Of a DNA stretch of 36,096 bases, positions 1 to 7,424 are shown piece after piece (position 1 is the stretch's first letter; every line of letters starts with the position of its first letter). A program made the position numbers and the translations under genes. Source of the DNA: Solibacillus cecembensis (GTDB lineage: Bacteria; Bacillota; Bacilli; Bacillales_A; Planococcaceae); NCBI RefSeq assembly GCF_001439635.1, contig NZ_LMBZ01000002.1, positions 221,358-257,453 of the forward strand, written 5' to 3'. The notes under the pieces were generated by a model. That model was not told the origin of the DNA and did no database searches. It saw only the letters and a program-made list of their open reading frames with translations.

Positions 1-159
1 TTTATATTTTCAGGGTTAACAATGCTTGTGTTCGGGCTAATAGAATTCAAAAAAAATAAAAAAATAGTGGGTTGGTTTCTGGTAGTTGTATTTATATTAT
101 CAATATTCGTAGCTATCCAATATTTTATAAACATAAAAACGTTCCCGAATGTAAGTTAG
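1..159 (+). CDS. C-terminal end of a small membrane protein (5' end outside window)
   Basis: The reading frame is open from the window edge to a TAG at 157-159. The visible 52 residues contain two hydrophobic helices (about residues 1-13 and 24-43) separated by a basic linker, FKKNKK, so this is the tail of a small integral membrane protein. Composition and layout recall the small DUF3953-type Bacillus membrane proteins, but that is a weak impression. The last codons and the stop lie inside a 25-bp sequence that recurs downstream of the next gene (784-808). A strong hairpin follows at 166-197. No function can be given. Confidence 0.5.
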   Translation, partial: FIFSGLTMLVFGLIEFKKNKKIVGWFLVVVFILSIFVAIQYFINIKTFPNVS

Positions 160-165
160 GGAATC

Positions 166-197
166 AACACCCCCCATTCAATTGAATAGGGGGTGTT
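166..197 (+). terminator. hairpin terminator after the first gene
   Basis: Arms of 16 nt (AACACCCCCCATTCAA and TTGAATAGGGGGTGTT) pair with a single mismatch and are followed by TTTTGG. The stem core, CCCCCATTCAATTGAAT, also occurs in the 44-bp palindrome at 9903-9946, so the two belong to one sequence family. Confidence 0.7.
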
Positions 198-340
198 TTG
201 GCTGCTTATGAACAGTAAGTACCCAAATGACGCTTTAGGAATGTTGCAAATTAAAATTAATAGCATATTTCGTTTGCATAGCATGCAACGTTATTCCATA
301 TATTCCGTCTTTTTCATCAATGAATAAAAGGAGGGTTTAT

Positions 341-748
341 GTGAAGAAAATTATAAAAATAAATTTCATTAGTATCATATATGCTTTATCACTATTTATT
401 GCAATTGAACTTATAATCAACGTATATCGCATTAGCAGGGTAACTAAATGGAATTTGGATGTTGTTATGGTTATTATTCCTGTAATTATCTTAATAGGAC
501 TTATCTTGTCGACGTTATTAGTTATTCACCTTACAAAAAGATGGATGTTAAATAAAAAAATTGCTTACTGGTTAGCCCTTATCTGGTGTCCATATTTCAT
601 TCTTTTTTATTATATATTTACCTATTTGTTTCCCCTAAGTTCTGGTGAAACAATGTTTCCAATCTTTAATATTTTGATATATGGCATTATAGTTTTATAT
701 CCATTCTATATATTAATTATTAGCCGATATGTTACATCAGAAAATTAA
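341..748 (+). CDS. small four-helix membrane protein, unknown function
   Basis: I place the start at the GTG at 341. The AAAGGAGGG at 327-335 is an excellent ribosome binding site about 5 nt upstream of it, whereas the in-frame ATG at 320 lies before that site and has none of its own. The protein is about 135 residues with a basic N-terminus (VKKIIK) and four hydrophobic segments, roughly residues 8-28, 42-63, 75-95 and 106-128. It is therefore an integral membrane protein with very short loops. No catalytic motif is visible and I do not recognise the family. It stands alone between the hairpins at 166-197 and 817-858. Confidence 0.6.
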   Translation: MKKIIKINFISIIYALSLFIAIELIINVYRISRVTKWNLDVVMVIIPVIILIGLILSTLLVIHLTKRWMLNKKIAYWLALIWCPYFILFYYIFTYLFPLSSGETMFPIFNILIYGIIVLYPFYILIISRYVTSEN

Positions 749-1146
749 ATCTAATGTTTTATTATTAATTTGTATACAAAATAACGTTCCCAAATCAAAG
801 TTTGGGAAAACAAAAAAAGCCGTGAAATGTTGTTACCATCAACGTTTCATGGCTTTTCTTCTGAACATTATTTATACAATATTTTATACAAGGAGTGCAA
901 AGAGTTGATGGAGCAGTCTTTTCACTTGTTTGGATTATTCTTCACTTTGTATAAAATCATATATATTTCTTAAAGATATAAATCAGATGGTGTTCCTGAA
1001 TGAAATAAGTCTAAAAGAAATTATTTCTTTTTTAGGATACACTAAATTGGATGATATTGGATTCCAAAATACATAATTAATAGTATTATAGCTTGAAACA
1101 ATGTAACTTAAGAGCATTTTTATAATTTAAGAGGGGAGCGATTTAG
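749..1146. other. non-coding stretch with two hairpins
   Basis: No convincing gene is present. 784-808 matches 139-163 at 21 of 25 positions and folds as TTCCCAAA-TCAAAG-TTTGGGAA (787-808). A second hairpin follows at 817-858. From about 860 to 1130 I see only AT-rich sequence with many stops in all frames. GAGGGGAGCG at 1131-1140 is the ribosome binding site for the next gene. Confidence 0.6.
817..858 (+). terminator. hairpin terminator
   Basis: AAGCCGTGAAATGTTG pairs with CAACGTTTCATGGCTT across a 7-nt loop, preceded by an A-run and followed by TTCTT. It would work in either direction and ends the transcription unit of the membrane protein before it. Confidence 0.7.
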
Positions 1147-1878
1147 ATTGAAAAAAAATTTGGGGCAATTTTATTATTAAGTGTAGCTATACTTTCAGGA
1201 TGCAGTTCAGATAATATACATAACCAAGATTCGAATGAAGTATCAAGTGAACAGCAAGAAACACTACAGGATACGATCGATGCAAAATTGATTGGTATTT
1301 CTGAGGATAAAAAAGTGAAATTATATGAAGAAGCAAACGGTGTAAAGCTAGATATTAACGGAAATCAAAAAGAGTTTTCTTGGAATTATCCGGGTGATAC
1401 TGGAACTGAGCCGCAAGTATTTTATACGGATGTTACAGGCGATGGAAAAGAAGAGACTGTAATGATTATCCAGACTGGGCGAGGAACAGGGTTAAGCCAT
1501 TATGAGATTCATGTCGTAAACACCGATGATTTAAACGAAATAAAAGTCCAAAGCTATGAGGAGATTGTTGCGAATCACATTGAAACGCATGTTGCTAAAA
1601 AAGAGGACGGTACGCTAGCAATTACAGTTAAAGCAAATGGAAAAGAATATAACTTTAATTATGGGTGGGACCCAGCACCAGATCAAAAACCGGATCGCCT
1701 TGGTTTTGGCGGCGTATACACTTATTATTTGGAAAATCAAAAAATAAAATTAAACTTAGGAGCAGCAGTACCTGGAACGACTGCATATGTATGTGAATTC
1801 AATATCACTTATAAATACGATAAGGCCAAGAATGAATTCGTTGTTGATCAAATTGAAGTTATACCTATTGAAATATAG
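1147..1878 (+). CDS. predicted lipoprotein; start region split by an 8-A tract
   Basis: The main frame encodes a secreted lipoprotein: basic start, hydrophobic run, lipobox LSGC (Cys at 1201), a polar linker, then a beta-rich domain of about 190 residues. That domain contains YTDVTGDGKEE, an FG-GAP/EF-hand-like Asp loop. The only start codon well placed after GAGGGGAGCG (1131-1140) is TTG at 1148, and it is out of frame. From it the reading is L-K-K-N and hits TAA at 1178. One extra A in the 8-A run (1151-1158) would give a classic lipoprotein start, M-K-K-K-F-G. The in-frame alternative is a rare ATT at 1147, giving I-E-K-K. The gene is either broken, read by slippage on the A-tract, or carries a base-call error. 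No function assigned. Confidence 0.65.
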   Translation: MEKKFGAILLLSVAILSGCSSDNIHNQDSNEVSSEQQETLQDTIDAKLIGISEDKKVKLYEEANGVKLDINGNQKEFSWNYPGDTGTEPQVFYTDVTGDGKEETVMIIQTGRGTGLSHYEIHVVNTDDLNEIKVQSYEEIVANHIETHVAKKEDGTLAITVKANGKEYNFNYGWDPAPDQKPDRLGFGGVYTYYLENQKIKLNLGAAVPGTTAYVCEFNITYKYDKAKNEFVVDQIEVIPIEI

Positions 1879-1979
1879 TAAAAAAGTGTATCCGAAATTT
1901 TGTGATTTCCATTTTTATGAAACTTTTGAACATATATTTCGTATTCTAGTTATTACGTCAGAATAGGGGATATACATAT

Positions 1980-3164
1980 ATGTGGAAGAGCCAAAAATAT
2001 TTACAGGAAATACAGAAAAGTGCGATTGAAGTGGATGATTATACTTGTTTAAATTCTTATGTGCGTGAAAAACGTATTGTTTTATTAGGCGAAAGTAGCC
2101 ATGGGGTTGGTGATTACTATACTGAGAAAATAAAGATGATTCAATATTTACATGAACATCATGGTTTTAATGTTGTTGTATTTGAAAATGGACTTATAGA
2201 ATCAATAAAAAGTAGAGAGCGGATATCGCTGGAAGAGCCTAAACTGGTATTGCAACAGCATTTTATGGACATTTATCATAATGAAGAAATGCTCGCACTG
2301 TTGAAAGAATCGTGGGCCCAAAATTTAATTTTAACCGGTATGGACCCACAGCCAATGTATCGTGAGGCGTCAACATACTATATAAAAACGATTAAAAACG
2401 GGCTTGATGAGGTTACATATGAACTGTTGCAAATTGCTGAAAATCAATATTTTGAATTAGATGATCAGTTCCTATCCACAAAATTAAAACATTTGAAACC
2501 CAAAATACTTACATGTATTAACAGTTATAAAGAGTTATTGGACAAAGCACATCTTATTAATGAACTACAGCAGCCACTTTTATTTCACAAGTTTTTGCAA
2601 AATCGAATCGATTGGCTAACCGTGAATTTAAAAGGTTTACTATCTTCAGGTGCAGCGAGAGCAAAATATATGTATAAAAATGTGGAATGGCTACTAAAAT
2701 TTTATCGTGGTGAGAAGTTAATTATTTGGGCGTATAATTTTCATATTTGTAAGAGCAAAACATGGTTCAACAAGCTTTTACGTATTCAAAATGTTGGCTA
2801 TTCCTTACAGAAATCCAGACCAGAACAGAGTTTTACAATTGGGTTATATGCGAGTAGTGGTCATGTTGCTTCTTTATACCGTAATGAGTTAGAAATTAAG
2901 TTTCATTATAAACATCATCTTGAAAATATTTGCAATCAATCTTCAGAAAAGTCACTGTTTTTACCGTTGAATGACAGTAAATACGGTGCAAAAAAATGGC
3001 TGTTATTTGAATCCGGTATGAGAGGAAATTTACCAAAAAGAATTAAACCTAAGGCTCATTATGACGCGATTATTTGTTTGAAAAATGTTCGGTTACCAAA
3101 ATATTTGCCTAGAAAAAACACTTTAAATGACGAGTCGGGAAATTTAGAAATCAAAAATGATTAA
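1980..3164 (+). CDS. erythromycin esterase family protein
   Basis: This 394-residue protein fits the erythromycin esterase-like family (Ere/Succinoglycan_biosynth-type hydrolases), whose characterised members open the lactone of 14-membered macrolides. Family landmarks appear in order: VLLGESSHG (Glu38, His41), the following K-I-K-M-I-Q-Y-L helix, VVVFENG (Glu69), RAKYMYKNVEWLL near residue 230, and IIWAYNFHI (His255), matching the family's WAHNxH motif. These His and Glu residues correspond to those needed for activity in Ere enzymes. There is no signal peptide, so it is cytoplasmic. Length is typical. The substrate is unknown: many chromosomal Bacillales members are not shown to confer resistance. 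The gene stands alone. Confidence 0.8.
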   Translation: MWKSQKYLQEIQKSAIEVDDYTCLNSYVREKRIVLLGESSHGVGDYYTEKIKMIQYLHEHHGFNVVVFENGLIESIKSRERISLEEPKLVLQQHFMDIYHNEEMLALLKESWAQNLILTGMDPQPMYREASTYYIKTIKNGLDEVTYELLQIAENQYFELDDQFLSTKLKHLKPKILTCINSYKELLDKAHLINELQQPLLFHKFLQNRIDWLTVNLKGLLSSGAARAKYMYKNVEWLLKFYRGEKLIIWAYNFHICKSKTWFNKLLRIQNVGYSLQKSRPEQSFTIGLYASSGHVASLYRNELEIKFHYKHHLENICNQSSEKSLFLPLNDSKYGAKKWLLFESGMRGNLPKRIKPKAHYDAIICLKNVRLPKYLPRKNTLNDESGNLEIKND

Positions 3165-3421
3165 GCTATTGATAATCAGTAATTAACCACCTTTAATTGT
3201 TATATATTTTTTTTAAACTATCCACTTATGGTGATGCGTATGAATGGGCTACAACCAGTACAGGTTACTTTTAACTAGATAAGTTTAGAGGGTGAATGAA
3301 CTGAAGAAAATTATTAGTTTATGTTTAGTGTTGTTCTTAGTATCTTAGTCTATGAATATTATAAATCTTTTAAAGATCAAAATTAACTTGAAATTAGCTT
3401 ATTAAAATTGGTGGAAATGCT
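3165..3421. other. intergenic region with two degraded reading-frame stubs
   Basis: An open stretch at 3212-3274 ends in Y-E-W-A-T-T-S-T-G-Y-F before a TAA and looks like the last residues of a lost gene. After a GAGGGTGA site (3288-3295), codons from 3301 read like a signal peptide (LKKIISLCLVLFLVS) but stop at 3346-3348. Both look like remnants. Neither family could be identified. Confidence 0.35.
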
Positions 3422-3891
3422 ATGAAACCAAAAATGAAAAGACAAGATTTAATGTGCAATATGGATATCACAAATGCTGTTACAGATGTTTTAGTTACGC
3501 ATAATTTATCATCAAAAGATAACGCCTTAAATAAAGCAGCGATTGTCTATCAATACTATTGTGAACTTGAAAGTGGGGGCCACGAAAGCTTATTTAGGTG
3601 GTTTGGGCAAGCTATTCAGGAGATGGGATTGGATCATTACGTGAATAAACTAATCGGAGTGCTTGAGGAAATAGGTGCTCACGATTATGCAATGATTGAA
3701 AAAAATATTTTAAAAAGATGTGGAACTTGTACATTGCCCTAGAAAATGATGAAATTCATGAAGATGAGTTTTATCATGTCATTAAAAAAGCGACCGATGA
3801 GTATTACAAGCTTAATGATGCGTTGAGAGAGTTATTAGAAATATATTTTGTTACGATACATACGGACTTAATTGAGGTAGTTGATGATTGA
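3422..3891 (+). pseudogene. DUF4375/DMP19-like protein, frameshifted near the end
   Basis: The first 100 residues (N-A-V-T-D-V at 18-23, then YCELESGGHESLFRWF and VLEEIGAHDY) resemble the DUF4375/DMP19-type family, in which a helical N-A-V segment is followed by an N/S-G-G-hx-x-F motif. The frame breaks around 3715-3722 and ends at 3740-3742 after R-C-G-T-C-T-L-P. Another frame continues without interruption from TGG at 3720 (W-N-L-Y-I-A-L-E-N-D-E) to TGA at 3889-3891, giving a natural acidic C-terminus. One missing base near 3719 explains this. It could be a real mutation or a sequencing error. Family members are of unknown or inhibitory function, so none is assigned. Confidence 0.6.
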
Positions 3892-4032
3892 TCCTTTTTA
3901 TTCAATTTTGTAAGGGGATTGCGTAGCGCAGTTATGTTCAATTTTCCAAGGGACGACAATTGGTGGGGATTAATTTACAATATTCGGATAATAATAATTA
4001 CGCAAATCATTTTCAATATAAGGGGGGGGCTG

Positions 4033-4503
4033 ATGAAAAAAATTCTATTTTTTGTAAGCTTTGCGATTTCGATATTCGTTCTGACAGGTTGCAATTCTTT
4101 AGAGGAAAATAAAGCAGAGAAGACCATCAATGCTTATTACAATGCTTTAATTAAGAAAGATTTTGCAGTGGCTTTTAATGAATTGCTTTTGTACGACGAT
4201 GCAGAAACTATATCTGATGGAACTAATTTATCAAATGATGAAGCCGAACGATTTTTCTTAGAGAAGATTGAGTATGTTGAGAAACAAGATTATGAGTTAA
4301 CTGATTTCGAAATTTTAGAGGTTGAATATGAGGACGGTCACTCGTTTTGGCATCATGTCGAGGTTGAAGGAGAGATAAATAGCAAATCGTTCAGCTTGAA
4401 AGAAGTAGTATTTTTAGATAATGGAAAGTTAGTAGTCAGTAGCAAAGATCCATATATAGACTATAGAAATGGCAACATGAATGTCGAATTAGAAAAACAT
4501 TAA
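4033..4503 (+). CDS. small lipoprotein with a DUF4878/NTF2-like domain
   Basis: The start is ATG 4033, directly behind the very strong site AGGGGGGGG (4021-4029); the longer upstream frame is not supported. The 156-residue product begins M-K-K-I-L-F-F and has lipobox LTGC (Cys about residue 18), so it should be lipid-anchored on the outer face of the membrane. The following Y-Y-N-A-L-I-K-K-D-F-A-V-A-F is typical of NTF2-like/DUF4878 lipoproteins, where a helical pair precedes a curved sheet. No catalytic residues are evident. It is a single gene, with no partner in the same direction before the methyltransferase. Confidence 0.7.
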   Translation: MKKILFFVSFAISIFVLTGCNSLEENKAEKTINAYYNALIKKDFAVAFNELLLYDDAETISDGTNLSNDEAERFFLEKIEYVEKQDYELTDFEILEVEYEDGHSFWHHVEVEGEINSKSFSLKEVVFLDNGKLVVSSKDPYIDYRNGNMNVELEKH

Positions 4504-4665
4504 AACTTTTAGTGTCTTTAGGTTACTTTTTTCTCTTTGAATTCCCAATCTGCCTTTTAATATGTTTTTCTATGGTTTTACTAAAGTAGACATGCCTCTA
4601 TCTACATCGTAACAAAAACTGAATTATAAGTCTATTTATTTTTGTATGTACGTGTGATAATGAGT

Positions 4666-4693
4666 TTGCGCAAATACTTCATAACGTTATGAT
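4666..4693 (+). promoter_or_regulatory. possible sigma-A promoter for the methyltransferase
   Basis: TTGCGC (4666-4671), 16 nt, then TATGAT (4688-4693), 22 nt upstream of the methyltransferase start. The -35 is imperfect, the -10 good. Confidence 0.4.
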
Positions 4694-4714
4694 GAAAAGA
4701 AGGGACAGGGGAAG

Positions 4715-5452
4715 ATGAAACAAAATATATATGATAACGATACGTTTTTTTCGAAATATCAAGAAATACGAGCACGAGAAAATAATTATAATAACTTACT
4801 TGAGCAGCCAAACTTTTTTAGACTTCTTCCAACACTTAAAAATAAAATCGTATTAGATATAGGCTGTGGAATAGGAGATTTTGCTGCATATTGTATTAGT
4901 CAAGATGCGAAAAGCGTTACGGGAATTGATATTTCTTCAAACATGATTGCAAATGCAAAAAAGCTCCATATTCATGAGGATTTATATTTTGAACAGGTTG
5001 CATTTGAAGATATGAAAGTGTCGAATGGAACAATCGATTTTATTAGTAGTTCTTTAGCTTTTCACTATATAGCAGATTTTCAGTTACTAATAAAGGAAAT
5101 TAGTACAGCATTATGCGAAGGAGGAATTTTAGTATTTTCTCTAGAGCACCCGATTGAAACAGCTAATATGGGAAAAGAAAATTGGATTACAAATGAAGAA
5201 GGAAACCTACTTCATTTTGCAGTAGACAATTATCAGAATGAAGGCTTGCGTACTCTAAATTGGTTGGTTGATAATGTTATTATGTATCACCGTACGATGT
5301 CTACTATTATAAATACGCTTATTGAAAATGGTTTACAAATCGAAAAAATTATTGAGCCAATACCAACTAAAGAAGCATTATGTGATTTACCAAGTTTAAG
5401 TAAAGAATTTCGTCGACCTTCATTTTTAATTATAAGAGCCAAAAAAATATAA
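4715..5452 (+). CDS. class I SAM-dependent methyltransferase
   Basis: The protein has 245 residues. The SAM-binding loop is V-L-D-I-G-C-G-I-G-D-F (about residues 46-56), followed by V-T-G-I-D-I-S (about 67-73), the acidic residue binding the SAM ribose. DFISSSLAFHYI is the post-III segment, and GGILVFSLEHP the strand typical of the UbiE/Methyltransf_11 group. The substrate cannot be read from sequence; the nearest resemblance is to small-molecule methyltransferases of that group. ATG 4715 is preceded by AGAAGGGACAGGGG. It is monocistronic, with a promoter candidate directly upstream and a hairpin at 5536-5577. Confidence 0.8.
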   Translation: MKQNIYDNDTFFSKYQEIRARENNYNNLLEQPNFFRLLPTLKNKIVLDIGCGIGDFAAYCISQDAKSVTGIDISSNMIANAKKLHIHEDLYFEQVAFEDMKVSNGTIDFISSSLAFHYIADFQLLIKEISTALCEGGILVFSLEHPIETANMGKENWITNEEGNLLHFAVDNYQNEGLRTLNWLVDNVIMYHRTMSTIINTLIENGLQIEKIIEPIPTKEALCDLPSLSKEFRRPSFLIIRAKKI

Positions 5453-5535
5453 TTTTTTCTCAAATGAACAATTGCACTTCAAGTAATCTTCATTAAACAA
5501 GATAAAAAGACAAAAGCCGTTCTTTTGGTTAAAAT

Positions 5536-5577
5536 GAAAGATCTGATCCAATCATTCACCAAAGGAGCGGATCTTTC
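5536..5577 (+). terminator. hairpin, probable bidirectional terminator
   Basis: GAAAGATCTGATCC pairs with GGAGCGGATCTTTC with two non-Watson-Crick positions, loop 14 nt, followed by TTTTG. It lies between the methyltransferase and a reverse-strand gene fragment. Confidence 0.5.
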
Positions 5578-5613
5578 TTTTGAAAAGATAAACACATCAA
5601 CAATAAACCAAAA

Positions 5614-5736
5614 TTAAGCTTCAAGTGGCATAGGATTCACTTTATTAGTTTTTTTAGGTGGTAATATTTGTGTTTGAAAATGCTCATTCAGAGTTAAAAT
5701 AAGAAAGTATATATCAATTCGTAAAAATGGGTAAAG
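5614..5736 (-). pseudogene. reverse-strand C-terminal gene fragment
   Basis: On the reverse strand 40 codons stay open down to a TAA at 5616-5614. The fragment starts L-Y-P-F-L-R-I-D-I-Y-F-L-I-L-T-L-N and ends I-L-P-P-K-K-T-N-K-V-N-P-M-P-L-E-A. It has no start codon context and a stop precedes it. It looks like the tail of a larger protein, perhaps a transposase, but I cannot name the family. The rest of 5453-5792 holds only the hairpin and AT-rich sequence. Confidence 0.35.
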
Positions 5737-5792
5737 TTAATGAAAAGAACAATTCATATTGAACAAGTATTGTGAGGTGAACGCTAGTCATT

Positions 5793-6731
5793 TTGATTAG
5801 CAAGTTACAAATGGAAAAATGCCAAACAATTTTTACGCAAGCACAGAAAATGACGTCTCAGGGTAAGGTTGCGTCTTATATTCCGGCATTAGCTGAAGCG
5901 GATTCTGCTGCATTTTCAGTAAGCCTGATGTCACTCGATGATAATATTGAACTGGGAGATTGTTCAAAAACGTTTACGCTTCAAAGTGTTGTTAAAGTGC
6001 TAAGTTTCATGGTGGCGACGCATCATCACGGTATAGAGGAAATTATGCGTTATGTAGACGTCGAGCCAACAGGAGATTCGTTTAACTCGATTGTGCGCTT
6101 AGAAAGTAACAAGAACAAGCCCTTCAATCCGATGATAAATGCAGGCGCCATTACCATTGCATCGTTATTACCCGGACAAACAATGTTTGATAAGGTAAAA
6201 TCTGTAACATCCTTTCTTGAGAAAATTTTAAATAAACAAGTATCGATCAATAATGAAGTGTATATGTCAGAATATCATTCAGCTGATTATAATCGTGCCA
6301 TTGCATACATTTTACAGGCAAATGGCTTCTTAAAATCAGATGTAGAGGAAGCTCTACAAGTATATTTACAACTTTGTTCGATTTCAGTGAATACTTCCGA
6401 TTTAGCAAAAATCGCGCTGTATTTAGCGACAAATGGCCAAAATTGTGAAGTTAAATGTAGCAATAAAATTATCAACACCGCTAAAGCGTTAATGATGACA
6501 TGTGGTATGTACAATTTTTCAGGGAAATTCGCTGCATTCGTAGGCCTGCCAGCGAAAAGTGGTGTATCCGGTGCCATTATTGCCGTTGTAAAAGACGGGG
6601 AAATCGATCATTTAAAAGGGCCTATTGGAATTGGCGTTTATGGACCCGCAATTGATGATGTTGGAAATAGTGTTGCTGGCATTGATTTTTTGGAAAAGTT
6701 GTCTAAGGAATATGATTTATTTTGTTTATAA
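5793..6731 (+). CDS. glsA: glutaminase
   Basis: This enzyme hydrolyses L-glutamine to glutamate and ammonia in the cytosol. The beta-lactamase-like glutaminase fold is marked by S65-V-V-K68 in FTLQSVVKVL (the Ser-Lys catalytic dyad), VEPTGDSFNS, NPMINAGAI, SVNTSDLAKIALYLA, MYNFSGKFAAFVGLPAKSGVSG and the terminal IGVYGPAIDDVGNS. All are hallmarks of the GlsA/YbgJ family. At 312 residues it is close to the usual 305-330. The best start is TTG 5793, with GTGAGGTGA at 5772-5780; an ATG at 5811 lacks a site. A terminator follows at 6739-6768. It is a single-gene unit with no transporter partner visible. Confidence 0.93.
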   Translation: MISKLQMEKCQTIFTQAQKMTSQGKVASYIPALAEADSAAFSVSLMSLDDNIELGDCSKTFTLQSVVKVLSFMVATHHHGIEEIMRYVDVEPTGDSFNSIVRLESNKNKPFNPMINAGAITIASLLPGQTMFDKVKSVTSFLEKILNKQVSINNEVYMSEYHSADYNRAIAYILQANGFLKSDVEEALQVYLQLCSISVNTSDLAKIALYLATNGQNCEVKCSNKIINTAKALMMTCGMYNFSGKFAAFVGLPAKSGVSGAIIAVVKDGEIDHLKGPIGIGVYGPAIDDVGNSVAGIDFLEKLSKEYDLFCL

Positions 6732-6738
6732 GAGGAAG

Positions 6739-6768
6739 CCTGCTTGGATAAAAATGAGCAGGTTTTTT
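6739..6768 (+). terminator. intrinsic terminator after glutaminase
   Basis: CCTGCT pairs with AGCAGG across a 12-nt loop and is followed by TTTTTT. Confidence 0.75.
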
Positions 6769-6906
6769 AGTTGTTATTTAAATGGTACGACTATATTTTT
6801 CAATGAATTAACTTCCATTTTATCTTGTTCAAAACACATAGCGAAGATTTTTTTATCGATTTTTAATGTGTAGCAAGAGGGCAGAATCCAATACAGATTA
6901 TTTACT

Positions 6907-7204
6907 TTAGCGATCTATCCAATCATCACATATTGAAGTAAAATAGCTTTCTAATTCTTCTTCAACTTTTGTATTTATTGTAAATAGAAAATAGGTTACT
7001 TCCTCAATATTTCCTTTTGTCGAGCGTAGTTGCCCATAAATATACCATCACTATAATAGACTTCCCACGTATCATCAGAGATTAAATATACTGTGAATGC
7101 ATACAGGACTTCATCTCATTTTTAACATACTGTAATATTTCATGAATATTTATAGCCGCGTATTCCTGCAAAAGATAAATTAAATAGCTTTTATTCATCT
7201 TCAT
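6907..7204 (-). pseudogene. small reverse-strand gene broken by two frameshifts
   Basis: On the reverse strand, TTAGGAGATTAATA precedes ATG 7204 (M-K-M-N-K-S-Y-L-I-Y-L-L-Q-E-Y). The frame stops after about 40 codons. A second frame carries it on (V-L-Y-A-F-T-V-Y-L-I-S-D-D-T-W-E-V-Y-Y-S-D-G-I-F-M-G-N), then a third (S-T-K-G-N-I-E-E-V-T-Y-F-L-F to C-D-D-W-I-D-R) ending at TAA 6909-6907. Joined, it is a protein of about 98 residues with a small alpha-beta layout and no recognised family. The flanking stretches 6769-6906 and 7205-7424 show no further gene. Confidence 0.5.
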
Positions 7205-7424
7205 TATTAATCTCCTAACCTTACATCAAGTGGAGCGATGTGGTTTTTTCTAAACTTCACCTTAAATAAAACATAGTGTCTTCTTACATTTGATACTATG
7301 ATAATCTACGGCATGATATAATAAAAATTCCTTTATATATAAATTAAGGGTAATTATAGGTTGGTCAGTTATACAATAGTAAATATACCTATACAACAAA
7401 AATTAATCTGAGGGAGAGTCAGGA

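Noticed and set aside
1980..3164. Macrolide resistance claim for the esterase-family gene
   Set aside because: Family motifs are present, but many chromosomal relatives have no shown activity on macrolides; only the family assignment is supported.
6625..6873. Forward frame overlapping the glutaminase end
   Set aside because: It runs in another frame through the glutaminase C-terminus and its terminator and has no ribosome binding site.
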